DNA of 64,000 bases from Diphasiastrum complanatum. Its lineage: Eukaryota > Streptophyta > Lycopodiopsida > Lycopodiales > Lycopodiaceae. Positions 11,141-26,690 of this stretch are shown in pieces. How positions within the stretch are numbered: the first letter of the stretch is position 1; every line of letters starts with the position of its first letter. Below the pieces are notes generated by a model. That model searched no databases, was not told the DNA's origin, and saw nothing but the letters and a program-made list of their open reading frames with translations. The stretch covers positions 1 to 64,000 of the forward strand of contig MU831969.1 of NCBI GenBank assembly GCA_029204225.1, given 5' to 3'. The position numbers and the translations under genes were made by a program.

Positions 11141-12147
11141 CAGTCACGAAGTGGCCTAAGCTACCAAGAAGATACCATTGAAATGAGCACAAGGGGATCC
11201 TAAGCTTATGACCTGCTGCAAACAACCAAGAAACACAAAAAAGAGCAATAGCATTGGATGTGAATAAACAAAGAGGAGCATTACACTAAAACAAGCAAGC
11301 AAAAGGCAAGAAATGTTAGCAACCAAGAAGAACAATGGCAAGAAAGCAACAATGTCACCAATGCATCCTCCGTCGGCTATGGCTCCATCTGTCTCTCAAC
11401 TAGTCTATGTTATGGCTTTTCCAACTAGCTTGAGCAAGAGAATGAGAAGAGCATTATGAGCATAGGATGAGTATTCTAAGGGTAAGATTCGCTCTTCTCT
11501 CTTTTCTCTCCTTAGTTTCTAACAAATGACGGCTTAACCTAAAAGATAAAACCCTAAACTAAATCTCATTCTCTAAGGCTTACCCTACTAGAGAATGGAG
11601 GGCCTAGATTAACTTAACCTGTTGCCAGATGAATAATATACAATACAATGTGAAATAACACAGTACATGAAACCACACAAGGGAGAACACTCAGAGAGAA
11701 AGATAGGCCTGTATTGCAAATGAGGTTCTTCTCGAAAATGGACTCTTCCACTCCTATTTATACTTGGAGTGGTGCTCACTTACAAAAATGCACTGTGGGA
11801 CAAGTAAGCTACAGAGACTAACTTAACTTTGAATCACACTGGTGCCAATGGACAAACCCCCAATAGGCCTTTGTGACTAACTTTTACATAACTTGAAACT
11901 ACATATCTATCTATAGTGCCCATGGCGATTTAAACTTAGAACTAAATAACTTAAGCCAATACGGATACCGTAAAAGCCTAAACTTGTTGGGCAAGTTCTA
12001 CGTTTAAATCCTATCATGCTTGTATTTTTTAAGATGTTCAGCAGGATGACTAGAATATTCCTTGGAATATCAACCTACAATGGATATTTTTAGGAAGTCA
12101 ACCAGGAACAGTTTGATGGCCATTCTTCGGTGATATTTTCATCAATA
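11141..12147 (-). other. Interior downstream of gag, no gene seen
   Basis: AT-rich sequence between the second repeat array and the gag stop. No pol motif was found in any frame. Just after the gag stop the frame continues for about ten codons with a TEEW match to gag proteins, then is lost. Confidence 0.4.
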
Positions 12148-12542
12148 CATTATATCTTGAGGCATTTAAAATGCTCAATGTAGCTCCTAACAGACTCTTC
12201 GCGACACATCTCAATATGTGTGATTTGGATGAATGGGCTCTGAGTCAATTTAGAAGGTTTGAAATGCTTGATGAGAGCGTCCTTGAGGGTAGTCCAAGAA
12301 GCAAGATCAGGAGCTTCAAGGTTGAGATACCACTCTTTTGCAGTTCCATAGAGCACCATAGGGAATAGTCTTAGTTTTTCAATTTCAAAGGTGTCTCCAT
12401 AGAAGCGGCATGCATTATCAAAGTCTTGGAGAAATCTAACTCGGTCAGATTCTCCATCGTACTTTGGCGCATCGATGCATGGGATTTTGCGTTTGAGTCG
12501 TGGAAGAGCATGATTGGAAGATTCAGCATAATCTCGAGACAT
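12148..12542 (-). CDS. Ty3/gypsy gag (retrotransposon gag domain), shortened
   Basis: Starts MSRDYAESSNHALP (an in-frame start 27 bases upstream is also possible). It contains the retrotransposon-gag signature: IDAPKYDGESDRVRFLQDFD, then LRLFPMVLYGTAKEWYLNLE, and IEMCREESVRSYIEHFKCLK. The family makes the capsid of virus-like particles. A stop (TAA) follows FKCLKI, but the usual continuation (a CYDxxxTEEW-like stretch) is still readable beyond it, so the C-terminus has been cut by a point change and no zinc knuckle is present. This is the only recognisable gene of the element. Confidence 0.75.
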
Positions 12543-13387
12543 GATGCAGTATGAGGGGTAGAAAAACAAAAAAAATGATTAGTACAGTACAAAAAAAAGT
12601 AAAAAAGACAGTGTTCTTGCAAAATAGGAGATTTTGACAAAAACTGGAGTTTTTCTTAGTAATAGAATTCGCAGACAAGGGTAGAAATCGTGGACAAGCT
12701 GAAAAATAAATTTACAGTAGCCGCGATTTCTGACAAGGTCTTCACACTATAAAATACTGTGTTTGTTGGTTTTTTTGAAAAAAATTTCAAGGGATGAAAT
12801 TCGTAGAGGGTGCAAGGAAATCGTTCAGTCTGTGGGCGATTTCGTGGTCTGGTTGGCGATTTCTGACACAGAGGTTTGTTGGACAGATAAAGAAAATAGT
12901 GAAAAAATGATGTTCTGACAGAATCCAAAAAAAAAATTGAAATAGAATTCGCGGGGCTGTTGGAGGACTGGTCTTTGATAGATCTAGTCTCAATGAAATC
13001 GGTGATTTTTAAAACCAAGATTTGGTTAAAAAACAAAGGATTTTGACAATAAATCAGGGTGTTTTCAGAAAATCTGACCAGGGTCCCAGAATTCGTGGAG
13101 GTGATAGGATGAAAGAGCAGTGTTTGTTATGGTTGTAGACAGCTCGATGAATTCTGATATGCCTGTTTAGTTGAAAAAATGTCACTTGGGTCACTTCGTT
13201 AAGAGAAAATGCCCAAGTTGACACTTTGGTTGATTCCCTCCGGCTTGATGGATTGCTCAGCAGCTCGTTTAGGACCTGAAGAGAAGTCTTTTGTTGGAGT
13301 GTGAAAAAAAAATCGGTTAAGCATACACACAAGCACGTGAGAAATGCGAAAAAGAACAAGAAAGCTAGGTAGAAAAATCTTAAAAAA
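12543..13387 (-). other. 5' untranslated leader of the gag-only element
   Basis: Region between the PBS and gag. It has repeated 'GAATTCGCGG/GAATTCGTGG/GATTTCTGACA' motifs at 12660-13100. No conserved protein motif; the open frames here are rich in F, S and P and are not supported as genes. Confidence 0.45.
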
Positions 13388-13402
13388 GAGCAATGGCGCC
13401 AA
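13388..13402 (-). other. Primer binding site (TTGGCGCCATTGCTC)
   Basis: Read on the minus strand it contains TGGCGCCATTGC, close to the TGGCGCCGTTGCC primer site used by Athila/Tat-type plant Ty3/gypsy elements. It abuts the 5' LTR at 13403. Confidence 0.7.
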
Positions 13403-13893
13403 TGTTGGATGTAAATCTATTCTATGCACTGGCTAGATCTACTCACAGATGTAGTATAGGGTAGAAGGGTTTGTCCACTTTCTAAGATCTACAAAAGCTA
13501 TCAAATAAAGAACATAAATAACGAGAGGAGAACACCAAGGCTTCCCAACTGGTGTTCAAAACGTAAATACAACTAATTAAAATGTGGCTAAGGCGTACCC
13601 AACTAACCACATGTGCAACATAATAAAAACCTTGCTAAGGTGGTACCCAACTAGCAGGAGGGTTAAACTAATTCTAATCTATGACCCAAAGGGAAATGCT
13701 TCTTGGTTTCCAAGGGGAGGCTCGAACCTGGGACCAAAGAAACTTTGGATGCCAAGCTAACCAGTTGAGCCAACCCCGTTGGGTACCCAAAGGGAAATGA
13801 AAAGAGATTGCGGCTAATACTAAGCAATAAGCAATTAAAAGCATGCCACAATAAAAACCAATGAAAGGAGGCAAGAGGAGACCCGAGCACCTT
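13403..13893 (-). repeat. Truncated 5' LTR of the gag-only element, with SINE insertion
   Basis: Matches 6648-7032 except for a 101-base addition (86-bp SINE plus one 15-bp target copy) and scattered substitutions. Similarity stops at 13893 (GAGCACCTT), and the remaining ~450 bp of LTR are missing. The 5' end of the element was therefore lost after insertion. Confidence 0.75.
13699..13784 (-). mobile_element. tRNA-derived SINE (86 bp) with 15-bp target duplication
   Basis: On the minus strand it has a Pol III A box (TGGCTCAACTGG) and, about 40 bp on, a B box (GGTTCGAGCCT), ending GGAAACCAAGAAG. It is flanked by exact 15-bp direct repeats ACCCAAAGGGAAATG at 13684-13698 and 13785-13799. The sister LTR at 6929-6943 has one copy of that 15-mer and no insert, which is the empty site. 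The A/B boxes are those of a tRNA gene, but clear target repeats and lack of a full cloverleaf favour a SINE. Confidence 0.8.
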
Positions 13894-16712
<2,819 letters not shown>

Positions 16713-16725
16713 CACTACAAGAAAA
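16713..16725 (+). repeat. CACTA terminal inverted repeat
   Basis: CACTACAAGAAAA, identical to the terminus typical of plant CACTA elements. It is preceded by a GA-rich microsatellite (16689-16712). Confidence 0.75.
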
Positions 16726-17475
16726 GGTGGCAAAAATTGCGAAACAAAAAATTTTTCCGCAATTTTTCTTGGTCGAAATTGCAGAAAGCCCGAAAATTGT
16801 GAAAAAAAATTCTGCAATTGATACCGTTATGGCAGAAATTGTAGAAAATTGTCCGCAATTTCTACCGTCATGGCAGAAATTGCGGAAAAAATTGCGAAAA
16901 ACTTCTGCAATTTTTGTCGTCATCACAGAAATTGCGAAAAAAAGTGCAGAAAAGATTTTTCGAAATTTTTGGCCGTGGTTGAAATTGCGAAAAATGTTTC
17001 CGCAGTAAAAATTGCAGAAAACATTGTAGAAAATTTTCTGCAATTTCTCCCGTCGTGGTAAAAATTGCAGACAAAATCGCGGAAACAAATTTTTGCAATT
17101 TTTAGGCCATGGCAGAAATTGCGAAAAACGTTTCCGCGGCAGAAATTGCAAAAAGTTTTTCGCAATTTCTCCCATCGTGGTAGAAATTGCAGACAAAATT
17201 GCGGAATTTTTTTTTTTGCAATTTTTAGGCCATGGCAGAAATTGTGGAAAACTTTCCACGGCAGAAATTGCAGAAAAAATTGAATTTTTTTTTTCTTGCA
17301 ATTTCTCCTGTCGTGGTAGGAATCGCAAACAAAACTACGAAATTTTTTTTCGCAATTTTTAGACATGGCAGAAATTGCGAAAATTGTTGCAAATTGCAGA
17401 CGAAATTGCGAAAGATTTTTGGCAATTTCTACCATTATGGCAAGAATTGTAGAAAAAAATTTCTGCAATTTTTGG
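16726..17475. repeat. CACTA subterminal repeat field
   Basis: Dozens of short motifs around GGCAGAAATTGCGAAAA and its reverse complement (TTTTTCGCAATTTC) alternate in both orientations. Such subterminal repeats bind the element's own DNA-binding transposase protein in En/Spm. A larger repeat of roughly 120 bp is visible (GCAATTTTTAGGCCATGGCAG at 17093 and 17217). The many long overlapping frames here arise from the repeat and are not genes. Confidence 0.75.
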
Positions 17476-17476
17476 C

Positions 17477-17517
17477 CGACTCTATGGTCGACGCTGCTAG
17501 CGTCGACCATAGAGTCG
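17477..17517. repeat. 41-bp perfect hairpin palindrome (19-bp arms, 3-nt loop)
   Basis: Arms begin CGACTCTATGGTCGACGCT and the loop is GCT; the right arm is the exact reverse complement. It contains the GTCGAC hexamer in each arm. It lies exactly where the subterminal repeats end. RNA or single-stranded DNA would form a very stable stem. Confidence 0.9.
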
Positions 17518-17660
17518 ATCACCGGAAGCCGAATCGTGTGGCGTGTGCGGTTTTTTCCCATTTCGATTTTCGGTTTTTGAGCACGAGGAGGAGGATATTT
17601 TTGCACCTAGCGGTGGTGCCGCTCTCTATGGCTCTTCTAATGATGCTTGATCCTTCTTAT

Positions 17661-17969
17661 GCTTTTTTGTCATAGCCAAAGCTCTCTACCTTTTCACCAT
17701 AGCTAGGGCTTGGAGAAAAAGTTGAGCATTGGACAAAAAGTGAGCACCATAGCCAACATTCAAAAGTTTACTAGTTTTTCTTTGATACTTTTGTGTTTAT
17801 TGTTGTTTATGTTCTTTTGTCACAGCCAAAGCTCTTTACCTTCTCACCATAGCCAGGGCTTGAGCAAAAAGTTGAGCATTGGACACAAAGGTAAGCACCA
17901 TAGCCAACATTCAAAAGTTTACTTGTTTTGCTTTGTTACATTTGTGTTTATTGTTGTTTATGTTCTTTT
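17661..17969 (+). repeat. Tandem duplication, period about 150 bp
   Basis: Unit 1 (17661-17810) and unit 2 (17811-17969) share TTTTGTCA(T/C)AGCCAAAGCTCT, then GTTGAGCATTGGACA, AGCACCATAGCCAACATTCA and TTGTGTTTATTGTTGTTTAT. It lies in the presumed 5' untranslated part of the CACTA gene. Confidence 0.75.
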
Positions 17970-18260
17970 CTCTCTCTCATTGACACTCTTTTGTTTTTTT
18001 TTCATCAGAGTTAAAGCTTTTCAAAAGCTTGAGGCAAAGCTATTTAAAAGCTTGTAAACCTTTTCAAAGAGAGCATAAGAAAGCTTCTCAAAGGGAGTAA
18101 AGCTATTTAAAAGGGTGTAAAGCTTGGAGTAGGGCTTGGAGTAAAGTAAGTTTTTTGAAAACCTTGATGACTCTCTATCCTTTTATCTCTCTCATTGACA
18201 CTCTTTTGTTTTCCTTTCATTAGAGTTAAAGCAGTTTGAGTAAAGCTTGGAGTAAAGCTT

Positions 18261-18387
<127 letters not shown>

Positions 18388-18865
18388 GACACTCTTTTTC
18401 CTCACTTTTATCACAGTATCCTCAGTTTGGAGTAAAGTTCCTTGGGGTAAAGCTTTTGAAACAAAGCTTTTGGAGACAAGGTGAGCATTGTTTACGTTTT
18501 GTTAAAATCTTGTTGCTTTGTTTGTGGGTATTTTCTTTCAATTGAAACTTTCTAAAATAATGTGAAGAGCATATGCTCTTGATAAAGATAAATGTTTTAA
18601 AATCATGAAAACAAGTAAGACAGTTGAAAAGGGCTTTAGTGTTTAGAGTTTAGATTAAAGAATTTATAGAAAGGGTATACATGAGGACATGATATAAAGA
18701 GATTTAGGGTAAAAGATTTAAAAACAGTGGATCAGAGGTAAGGATTATCAGAGAAAAATTGAATAAAAAGGGGATAAAGTTTATGTTTAGGTTTGTGGTT
18801 ATAGTTAATTTTATGTTTTATGTTTATCATTGTTATCTTAATCGTAGTTCATTTTTAATATGCAG

Positions 18866-20925
<2,060 letters not shown>

Positions 20926-21104
20926 TTAGTTCGCTTTCTCATTTCTTCTTTCTCTCTCTCCATCTCTTTTTTTTGAAACTTGGTACGGTCCTAGCTATCT
21001 ACATAAAGAGAGAGAGAGAGGGAGAGAGACAAAGAGAGAGAATGAGAGAATGAAAAAGAGAGAGAGAATGAGATATATTTCTTATTTTGGTTTTGATCAT
21101 GCAG

Positions 21105-21418
21105 CGTGTTGCTGTAGAGGAGGATCCAACGCTACAATAGTTGGGTTCAGCTCGGCCGTTATCTACAGTTAAAGAGATTTAACCTCACTTCTTTTTAAGA
21201 ATCTAATTATTACACATGTACTTTGAGACACAAGATAATGCATGGGATGCCATACTCTAAATTGTAAAAGCCTTATAAAAAGTATGGACCTCATTAGAGA
21301 GATAGAGATTAATTTTCTAACAATTTCATAATCTTTTTCATATGTCATGTAGCGTGCTGCTATAGAGAAGGATCCAACGCCATAGCAATCATGTTTAGCT
21401 CAGCCATTATTTGAGGTA
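21105..21418 (+). repeat. Duplicated short exon-like block
   Basis: Two segments (21105-21172 and 21353-21418) share CGTG(T/C)TGCT(G/A)TAGAG, GGATCCAACGC and TCAGCTCGGCCGTTAT/TTAGCTCAGCCATTAT. Each is preceded by an AG acceptor-like site and followed by a GTTAAAG/GTAAAG donor-like site. It looks like exon duplication in the transposase-like gene; both copies have in-frame stops. Confidence 0.45.
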
Positions 21419-22138
21419 AAGAACTTGCTATCAAGGTTTTTACAAATTTAATTCTTTTGCCACTGTTGAATTTCTCATGATTTTCTAATGTTACTTGAAT
21501 GTGACGCAACAAGCTCATGCAAAGGTGGACGTTATGATGCCAGATCCTTTGTCCTTAGTGCAACCGAAATCTATGGTTGATGAGACTTGAACCCATTGCT
21601 TCTAGAAGTGTACTTGTTTTTTATACTTCACATGTACATTTATATGATTTGTACGTGAATGTATAAAGAGAATTGTATGTGTATTTTTTCAATGTTTCAG
21701 ATGAAAGACCGTGTAGATGAAAATCAATGTGCTTCAAGCGTCATGGTCGAAGAGAAAAAAAAAAATTTGAGCACATCACATAGAAAACTTGGAAAGGTAT
21801 CTGAAGTTTCGAATCTAGTTATCATTGTTTTTTGCTAGTTCTTAAGTTTGTCGTTTATTCGAAATGAAAAGAGGTTTGTTGGAAATAATCATTGTTCTAT
21901 TTGGAGAGTAGGTGGAACTTGCTTCAATGTCCAAAAATAACAAAGATTCTTTATCCTCCAAGATTGTAGCTTTGCAATTCTCTTTTCAAGAGGATGCTAC
22001 CATATTGAGGTAAAGAGGATGTTACTATATTCCAATTTTTTAAGTTCCTGTACATCATGAAATATCGTTCGAAAAGTGCATGTTTATTAAGAGAGTTTTG
22101 TAACAATATTAACCAATTGTAGTTTTTGTTCTGTAGTT

Positions 22139-22520
22139 TATTGAATTTGGAGGAAAAGGAAAAAATAAGTTGCCATTATGATACCTATGAGTTTCATAGG
22201 TTCATGTTGCTGCAACTTCTCGGGAGCGATTGGGCAATAGATGATCTTGTGCAAATGTGCATGGAGTAAGAACTACATATACACTGGTTATTTATATTTG
22301 GTTATAGTCATGTCTGTAAATCTTAAATTTCATTATATACTTATATAAGAGAATTACATTTCTGCATATTATGTTTAGAGCAGATCAATGAAAAAGATCG
22401 AATATGCATCATCAATCCACTATTTTACCAAAGAGCTACGGAAAAAAAAAAGATGATTTGACAAATCGGGAATCAATGGAGAAATTTTTTATTCATAAGA
22501 GTAGGACAATATTAGTCACA
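22139..22520 (+). pseudogene. Possible Ulp1/C48 peptidase-like exons of the CACTA gene
   Basis: One exon (22139-22265) reads LLQLLGSDWAIDDLVQMCME and ends at a GTAAGA donor. The next (from about 22380) reads QINEKDRICIINPLFYQRAT. The order 'WLxDxxIxxxL......INPxFF' is like the start of Ulp1-type SUMO-protease domains often fused to plant transposons. The catalytic His/Asp/Cys part is not found, and the frame closes soon after the oligo-A at 22443. This is a weak, motif-level call. Confidence 0.35.
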
Positions 22521-22681
22521 TTTTCATTCCCGTTGTTGCCCAGCATGTATCAAATTAACTATTTTAAAGCCATGTTTGTCTTCTTGATTCATGCTCTTAC
22601 TACAATCATCCTTTACTTGCACATGCTTTTAATACAATAATCATTGGAGCTCGAGAGATGTTAGCATGCAAAGCTCAATTT

Positions 22682-23126
22682 GGCTCTGATACCATGACAA
22701 AATTTTCAGAATTCACAGTGTGAGAAAGATCCACAAGTATGATAGATCTAATTAAGCTTTATGATTAGCACAATAACCTGATTCTATATTGACTAACAAG
22801 ATCTAGTACAGAAGTTATGGCTTAACCACAATCTAGCATGCTAGTCATTAGAGAATAATGAATCATAAGTGATCAAAAGTACAAGAAATTAGTGTATTAG
22901 CATTAGCCTCAACACGAGTTAGAGAGAGAAAGATAGAGAGATAACAAGCAAAATTTGTGTGGATCCAAAATGACAAGAGATAGCTACAAAGCTTTGGTTC
23001 CTCATCAAAAATCATGAAGAGAGCTACACATATTTATGGAGTTTGAGGTAGCTCGAGGTAGAACCACATCCATCCATCATTTAATGACATCTAAAGTGAA
23101 AACTAGAGTCTATGTGACATTTGTCA
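22682..23126 (-). mobile_element. Minus-strand copia LTR with adjacent primer binding site
   Basis: GGCTCTGATACCA at 22682-22694 is the reverse complement of the copia tRNA(iMet) primer site TGGTATCAGAGCC. Directly next to it an LTR runs from 22695 (TGACAAAATTTT) to 23126 (ATTTGTCA), 432 bp, with inverted ends TGACAAA/TTTGTCA. On the minus strand a TATA-like CCATAAATATG lies at about 23030-23040. The element's interior (to the left) is gone, replaced by the CACTA DNA. Confidence 0.7.
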
Positions 23127-23616
<490 letters not shown>

Positions 23617-23640
23617 CCTAGGAGATATGGACAGGATCTA

Positions 23641-23895
23641 AGCCTTCTGTGAAGAACCTAAGAGTGTTCGGATGCGTTTCCTACGCACAGATCCCGAAAG
23701 ACACAAAGAAGAAACTGGACTTCCAAGGTCTCAAGACCATCATGATTGGATATACTTCATTTGATAATACATACAAGTTGTATGATCCTGATACCCAACA
23801 AATCTTGTATAGTCGGGATACAGTCTTTATTGAGGATCAGTTCGTCGACATCAAAGGCAAGGATATTGCTCCAAGAGAACCTTTATCACCTGCCA
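23641..23895 (+). pseudogene. Copia integrase C-terminal fragment
   Basis: Encodes KPSVKNLRVFGCVSYAQIPK, then KLDFQGLKTIMIGYTSF and YKLYDPDTQQILYSRDTVF, the standard copia block after the integrase core. It ends near 23895 where minus-strand Ty3/gypsy integrase begins. No other part of this element is nearby. Confidence 0.85.
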
Positions 23896-24783
23896 TTGAC
23901 ATGACAATATGACCATGAATACCTTGTGCTTCCGAGATAGATCAGCATAGTGCCTTGCCCTGTCCTGGGCACTTCTTATGCTATCTTTAGCCAGTTGTAA
24001 CATCTCTTGCATATCCGCAAGGAAATCAGCTGCGGGTTGCACCCATAAGTTTTTCATGCCAACACTAATTGGTGATCGAGGTTGAAAACCATACATAAGC
24101 ATGAAAGGGCTGAATCCGGTCGCTAAATGTTTTGCACTATTATATGCAAATTCCACCAGTGGAAGGTACAATTCCCAATCAGACTGCCGATGGCCCACAT
24201 ATGCTCGAAGCATATCCTCCATCGTTTGATTGGTCCTTTCCGATTGACTGTCTGATTCCGGATGGTCTGTAGAACTCAAACTTGAAGTTGTTTTCAACTT
24301 TTCACATACTGCTTGCCAAAAATTTCCAGTGAATTTTGGGTCATGGTCACTGACAATATCGCAAGGCAACCCGTATAGTCGAAAAAGCTTCTCAACAAAT
24401 AGTTGTGCTAGTTCTGAAATAACAGTAATTTTTTTTGGGATAAATTGAGCAAACTTCATAATTATGTCAACAATGACCCAAACCGAATCGTGGCCCTTCT
24501 CTGTACGTGGAAGCCCGACCACAAAATCCATAGATATACCTTCTCACTTTTCGGTAGAAATATCTAAAGGATGTAATAGGCCACTAGCTTTTAGCCTCTC
24601 TGCTTTATTTAACTGGCACTTAGTACATTTAAGTACATAGGCCTCTACCTGACTTTTCATCTTAGGCCACCAAAATTGCCTTCGAACTAAGTCAAGTGCT
24701 CTTTGTATACCAGGATGTCCTGCGCATGGACTATCATGACACTCATGCAAGATTTGGGCCCTTACAGTATCATTCGTACACAC
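23896..24783 (-). pseudogene. Ty3/gypsy integrase (H2C2 zinc finger and core)
   Basis: The 24544-24783 frame has the HHCC finger: HECHDSPCAGHPGIQRALDL, then CTKCQLNKAERLKASGLL. The 23896-24531 frame has MDFVVGLPRTEKGHDSVWVI, IVSDHDPKFTGNFW and SQSERTNQTMEDMLRAYV, carrying the D, D and E catalytic positions. A stop and frameshift separate finger and core. After DLSRKHKVF the sequence changes to copia DNA. Integrase inserts the cDNA into chromosomes. Confidence 0.85.
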
Positions 24784-25224
24784 ACCTTTCCTTTACGAAA
24801 CAAAATCTTGTTTCGAATTAGGAAATCCGTTTTAGTCTTTCCCTGATTCGAGGAATCTTGCAAATCTGAATCGACCCCGAAAGTACTTGTTGCCAATACT
24901 TTCCCAAAAAAGGATCGGACTCATATAGTTCTTGAAGAGACTGAAACAACCCCGGTTCTATAACAATAAAGCACAACTGATTAATAACCGGTAACCGACT
25001 CAAAGCATCCGCTAGACTATTTTGACTTCCTTTACAATAAATATAGAAAAGTCAAAGATTTGCATCAGCTCAACCCATCTAGCTTGCCTCCCCTTTAAAT
25101 CTGTGCCAATCGAGCAAATTGGGGAATATGCCAACGGAAAAATCCCACAGACCCCAAGGAAGACTTGATTTTCCGAATTGTGGTGAGAATAGGCCAATCA
25201 ATAACCCTCTGGATACAATCAGCC
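24784..25224 (-). pseudogene. Ty3/gypsy RNase H region, broken
   Basis: Fragments in several frames read LADALSRLPVINQLC-like (from the 25003 area) and GRQARWVELMQIFDFSI, equivalents of the family's 'HQRWVxxLxxFDFxIxYxxGxxNxVADALSR' ending. The DxADALSR motif is split by frameshift. Confidence 0.6.
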
Positions 25225-25722
25225 TCAATCTCCACCCCCCCGTTCGGAAATCTTATGCCCCAAGTAGGACAATTTCTTAGCAAAAAAGTCACACTTAGAC
25301 TCCTTGGCAAAGAGCTTTTCCCTTTTTAGAATGTCCAAGACAATCCTAAGATGCTCTTTATGTTCTGCCAAAGTCTTACTGAATACTAGGATATCATCTA
25401 AGAATACCACTACGAATCTTCCCAAATATGGCCTGAACAAATCGTTCATCATTTGTTGGAAAGTTGCCGGTGCATTGGTCAAACCAAAAGGCAACACCAA
25501 AAATTTGTAGTGACCAAAGCGAGTTCGAAACCCGATTTTTTGTATATCTTCTGCCTTAATGCGTATTCGATGGAATCCCGACCTTATATCTATCTTGGTA
25601 AAGTACCCAACACCACCAAGATAATCTATTAGGTCATCCGTCCGCGGTAGTAAATATCTATTCTTAACGGTTACCTTGTTCAATTTCTTTACTTTTAATG
25701 CACTTAAGGTCATTAGGTCCAA
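25225..25722 (-). pseudogene. Ty3/gypsy reverse transcriptase, N-terminus lost
   Basis: Clean blocks in order: [75 protein letters not shown] and [21 protein letters not shown] is the catalytic box. The 165-codon frame starts in the middle of RT; the segment upstream (template-binding 'WRMCVDYRALN') is missing, fused instead to sequence near the gag knuckle. It then shifts frame at the GGGGGG run near 25237. Confidence 0.9.
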
Positions 25723-26685
25723 AGACTAAAGAACTAAGGACAAAATACATCCATCTCATTACTTCGAGATAGATTACCTGAGGTAGAAGCTGGTTATTTG
25801 TCGCAATCTCGTACAAGGTGACCCTCGCCATTGCACTTGAAGCACAGGTTCTTCTTACAAGCTTCAGCTTTATCAATGCCACCTTGATGGTTTTTAAAGT
25901 TTTTCTTGGTTTTCTTAAGATTGTTGGAATTGATTTGTGTTTCACTAACAGCTTCCCTATCCCCCCTCTTAAATTGAAAACTTTTTTTCTGCTCATTAGG
26001 TTGTTGACTCCTAGGTGGCTTACGTGTGTCATCAAAGTATTTTGCAGCCCTAATAACATCTTCTAGGGTTTTTGGATGGTTCCTACACACATCCACTTAA
26101 TAATCTTTTGGTAACCCATCAATAAACATTAGCATTTGTACCTTAGGCGGAATATCACTATAAAGTGGATTCGGGTACTCATGAAAATCTTGAATAAATT
26201 GTTCCAAACCTTTATTCATGGTTAGATTGACTCAACTTTTGGAAGTGTTCATAGACATCTAAAAGTGGTAGAAAATAATCCCTAAAAAGCTTGCAAAAAC
26301 CATCTCATGTACAAGGTTGATTGCCCTTTGCAACTAAGTCATCCCACCAAACTAAGGCTCTTCCTTCAAGGAACATGGTGACAGTGGATAACATCTCAGA
26401 TTCAGGGAATTGGTTCATGGCAAAGTATTTGTTCCAAACATTCAGCCAAAAACTTACCACTTGTAAGTTCTTATCTTTCTTCTCACTCTTAAACACTTTT
26501 ACAGGAGGTGGAACGATATGCTTCTTTTGATTGGCTAACCTAGACTCTAAGTCTTGGTTTCTTTGATTAGTTTCAAGAAGCTGCTTATTAGTGGCTTGAA
26601 TTTGTTGGTATAAAAGTTCAAGAGCTTGTGCCACATTGTATGGGTTCGATAGATCAAATGTTGGGTTTTCATTGGTTTGATCCAT
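25723..26685 (-). pseudogene. Ty3/gypsy gag with CCHC zinc knuckle
   Basis: N-terminal frame (26305-26685) starts MDQTNENPTFDLSNPYNVAQ and contains LEGRALVWWDDLVAKG, a gag-domain signature. The C-terminal frame (25794-26096) has SFQFKRGDREAVSETQ and the knuckle CFKCNGEGHLVRDC (C-X2-C-X4-H-X4-C). Between them (26097-26304) frames are closed. The family forms the capsid and binds element RNA. Confidence 0.8.
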
Positions 26686-26690
26686 TAGGG

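Larger units (their letters stand above)
6648..13893 (-). mobile_element. Gag-only Ty3/gypsy (Athila/Tat-like PBS) retrotransposon, 5' truncated
   Basis: Minus-strand element with a complete 3' LTR (6648-7481), PPT (7482-7494), long non-pol interior with two degenerate short-repeat arrays, a gag gene (12148-12542), primer binding site (13388-13402) and a 5' LTR cut off at 13893. No protease, RT, RNase H or integrase is seen in about 4.6 kb downstream of gag. That is the layout of non-autonomous elements described as TR-GAG or LARD; the naming is my inference. It interrupts the Cap copy-2 integrase region. Confidence 0.7.
23896..26690 (-). mobile_element. Ty3/gypsy retrotransposon fragment (gag-RT-RNase H-INT), internally deleted
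   Basis: Minus strand: gag N-terminal region (26097-26685), gag zinc knuckle (25794-26096), reverse transcriptase (25225-25705), RNase H (24790-25224), integrase zinc finger and core (23896-24783). The RT-before-INT order is diagnostic of Ty3/gypsy. Protease and the N-terminal part of RT are missing between 25705 and 25790. The 3' end stops at about 23896, so the integrase tail, PPT and 3' LTR are absent. Stops and frameshifts make it non-functional. Confidence 0.85.

Noticed and set aside
12656-13429. Several Phe/Ser/Pro-rich frames in the leader of the gag-only element
   Set aside because: Overlap each other in different frames, show no motif and lie in the untranslated leader between PBS and gag.
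13699-13784. tRNA gene on the minus strand
   Set aside because: A and B boxes are present, but acceptor stem and anticodon arm do not pair convincingly, and exact 15-bp target duplications point to a SINE.
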